Assembly (NCBI RefSeq): GCF_007858535.1
Contig: NZ_CP040174.1
Location: forward strand, 3,453,819 to 3,517,818
DNA length: 64,000 bases
Source: Arthrobacter sp. UKPF54-2
GTDB lineage: Bacteria > Actinomycetota > Actinomycetes > Actinomycetales > Micrococcaceae
Direction: 5' to 3'
Positions 62,532 through 64,000 of this stretch are shown piece by piece. Position 1 is the first letter of the stretch. Every line of letters begins with the position of its first letter. The position numbers and the translations under genes were made by a program. Under the pieces are notes generated by a model. The model did not search any database. It saw nothing but the letters and a program-made list of their open reading frames with translations, and was not told where the DNA came from.

Positions 62532-63695
62532 CTACAGTCCCAGTTCGCGGGCGATCAGCATCAGCTGGACCTCCGTGGTGCCCTCGCCGACTTCAAGGAT
62601 CTTGGAGTCGCGGTAGTGGCGCGCCACGGTGAATTCGTTGATGAAGCCATAGCCGCCGAACACCTGGGTGGCGTCCCGCGCGTTGTCCATGGCTGCCTCG
62701 CCTGCGACCATCTTAGCGATGGCGGCCTGCGTCTTGAACGGCTTGCCGGCGAGCATCCGGGCGGCCGCGTCGTAGTAGGCCAGCCGGGCGGTGTGGGCGC
62801 GGGCTTCCATCCGGGCGATCTTGAACGCGATCGCCTGGTACTTGCCGATGTTCTGGCCGAAGGCGCTGCGTTCCTTGGCGTATTTCACGGCCTGGTCCAC
62901 GCAGCCCTGGGCGGCGCCGACGGCGAGGGCGGCGATCGCGATGCGGCCCTCGTCGAGGATGGAGAGGAAGTTCGCGTAGCCGCGGCCCCGGGTGCCGAGC
63001 AGGTTTGCCTCGGGGACGTGGACGTTGTCGAGCGTGAGCGGGTGGGTGTCCGAGGCGTTCCAGCCGACCTTGTTGTACGCCTTCTCCGCGGTGAAGCCGG
63101 GCGTGCCGGCGGGCACCAGGATGGTGGAGATTTCCTTCTTGATGCTGCCGTCCGGGCGTTCTTCCTGGCCGGTGACCGCGGTGACGGTGACGAGTTTGGT
63201 GATGTCGGTGCCGGAGTTGGTGATGAACTCCTTGTTGCCGTTGATGACCCATTCCCCGCCTTCGAGCCGGGCGGTGGTCTTGGTGCCGCCGGCATCGGAG
63301 CCGGCTTCCGGCTCGGTCAGGCCGAAGCCGGCGAGCGCCTTGCCGGAGGCCAGCAGCGGCAGCCATTCCTTCTTCTGCGCGTCGGTGCCGAAGCGGTGGA
63401 TCGGCATGGCGCCGAGGGAGACGCCGGCTTCGAGCGTGATGGCGACCGACTGGTCCACGCGGCCGAGCTGCTCGAGGGCCAGGGCCAGGGCGAAGTAGTC
63501 TCCGCCCATGCCGCCGAACTCCTCCGGGAACGGCAGGCCGAACAGGCCCATGTCCGCCATCTGGGCGACGACCTCGTAGGGGAAGCTGTGCTCCTCGTCG
63601 TGCTTGGCGGAGACCGGGGCCACCACCTCGTCGGCGAATTCGCGGACGGTGTTGCTGAGGTCTTGGTAGTCCTCGCTGAGTTCAAAATCTGGCAT
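62532..63695 (-). CDS. Acyl-CoA dehydrogenase (FadE19/isovaleryl-CoA dehydrogenase-like)
   Basis: This 387-residue flavoenzyme has [17 protein letters not shown] and [14 protein letters not shown] in the middle beta domain. [12 protein letters not shown] and [20 protein letters not shown] close the C-terminal helical domain. The general-base glutamate falls at E371 in GEGT, the short/medium-chain position. Mammalian isovaleryl-CoA dehydrogenase places its base in another helix, so substrate assignment needs care. The gene context (biotin carboxylase upstream, scoAB-maoC-citE downstream) supports a role in leucine catabolism. Confidence 0.92.
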   Translation of the reverse strand: MPDFELSEDYQDLSNTVREFADEVVAPVSAKHDEEHSFPYEVVAQMADMGLFGLPFPEEFGGMGGDYFALALALEQLGRVDQSVAITLEAGVSLGAMPIHRFGTDAQKKEWLPLLASGKALAGFGLTEPEAGSDAGGTKTTARLEGGEWVINGNKEFITNSGTDITKLVTVTAVTGQEERPDGSIKKEISTILVPAGTPGFTAEKAYNKVGWNASDTHPLTLDNVHVPEANLLGTRGRGYANFLSILDEGRIAIAALAVGAAQGCVDQAVKYAKERSAFGQNIGKYQAIAFKIARMEARAHTARLAYYDAAARMLAGKPFKTQAAIAKMVAGEAAMDNARDATQVFGGYGFINEFTVARHYRDSKILEVGEGTTEVQLMLIARELGL

Positions 63696-63761
63696 TGGGG
63701 GTGACTCCTTCGTCGGTAGGTCTGAAGTTGTGGCTGGGCTCTGGTGCTGGAGGTCTGGGGG

Positions 63762-64000
63762 CTAGTCCGCGGCGCCCATGGCGATGACGGATTCCTCGAC
63801 GGTGTCCTCCGCTTTCGAAGGTTCGGGCGGGTGGATCGTGGCGAGGACCTGGTCCGCCTTGACGAGGTCGCCGGAGCTGACGGTGATGTGCACGGTTCCG
63901 TCCAGCGGCGCCACCAGCTGGTGCTCCATCTTCATCGCCTCGACTGCCAGCAGGACCTGGCCGGCTTTGACGGCGTCGCCGTTGCTGACCGAGACGGACA
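63762..64000 (-). CDS. Biotin-carboxyl-carrier end of an acyl-CoA carboxylase alpha subunit (partial)
   Basis: Only the last 79 residues are visible. They form a biotinyl domain with the biotin lysine in VEAMKMEHQLVAPLDG and a second beta half VSSGDLVKADQVLATI, then an acidic tail. In this operon it is most likely the alpha subunit of methylcrotonyl-CoA carboxylase (accA1-like); the biotin carboxylase part lies beyond the window edge. It ends 66 bp before the dehydrogenase gene. Confidence 0.88.
   Translation of the reverse strand, partial: SVSVSNGDAVKAGQVLLAVEAMKMEHQLVAPLDGTVHITVSSGDLVKADQVLATIHPPEPSKAEDTVEESVIAMGAAD

Overview
The window is high-GC, densely coded bacterial chromosome. It has the marks of an actinobacterium of the Micrococcaceae (Arthrobacter / Pseudarthrobacter-like): strong G/C third positions, ATGA and GTGA gene overlaps, leaderless promoters in which a TANNNT -10 box sits 6-7 nt before the start codon, a DUF222/HNH gene, and conserved blocks in the usual actinobacterial order (rimP-nusA-ylxR-infB-rbfA, rpsO-pnp-M16 protease, dxr-rip-ispG-GNAT-proS). 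I see no rRNA or tRNA gene, CRISPR array, prophage or intact insertion sequence. The genus is inferred from gene content, not from a marker comparison.

Layout. 1-5 kb: molybdenum cofactor genes (moaB fragment, moaC, moeA and a membrane-anchored sulfite-oxidase-type enzyme on -; moaA and moaD divergent on +). 5-13 kb: one tightly overlapped - strand operon with a branched-chain-amino-acid-type ABC transporter (solute-binding protein, two ATPases, two permeases), an acyl-CoA ligase, a TetR regulator and an alpha/beta hydrolase. It looks like uptake plus CoA activation of an organic acid. 13-18.5 kb: a DUF1579-like gene flanked by GGGAGGGTC repeats, an M16 protease, pnp and rpsO. 18.5-21.6 kb: ribF with the first and third steps of the kynurenine pathway (kynA, kynU). 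21.7-30 kb: an accessory stretch with a DUF937 protein, a P-loop ATPase, lipoproteins, a methyltransferase, a DUF222-HNH gene whose 5' end lies in a 138-bp tandem repeat array, a Nudix hydrolase, a MarR regulator with an upstream coupled short ORF, and two membrane proteins.

30-39.5 kb: truB, an aminotransferase, a thioredoxin overlapping a Trypco1-like protein, then rbfA, infB, ylxR, nusA and rimP. 39.5-45 kb: a ferritin-like DUF4439 protein beside a VIT-type metal transporter, an APH(6)-like kinase, a PLP decarboxylase and a TSUP permease. 45-53.6 kb: proS behind a long structured leader, a GNAT protein, ispG, a YciI protein, a SatD-like regulator with a membrane partner, the site-2 protease and dxr. 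53.7-59.4 kb: a tripartite tricarboxylate transporter (tctCBA) divergent from a CitA/CitB-type two-component system. 59.5-64 kb: citE-like lyase, MaoC hydratase, CoA-transferase A/B, acyl-CoA dehydrogenase and a biotinyl-protein fragment, matching the leucine-degradation set known from mycobacteria.

The signals least explained by standard annotation are the 138-bp tandem array fused to the HNH gene, the proS leader with two mutually exclusive stems, the inverted GGGAGGGTC repeats around the DUF1579-like gene, the nested inverted repeat between infB and rbfA, and the thioredoxin-Trypco1 overlap.
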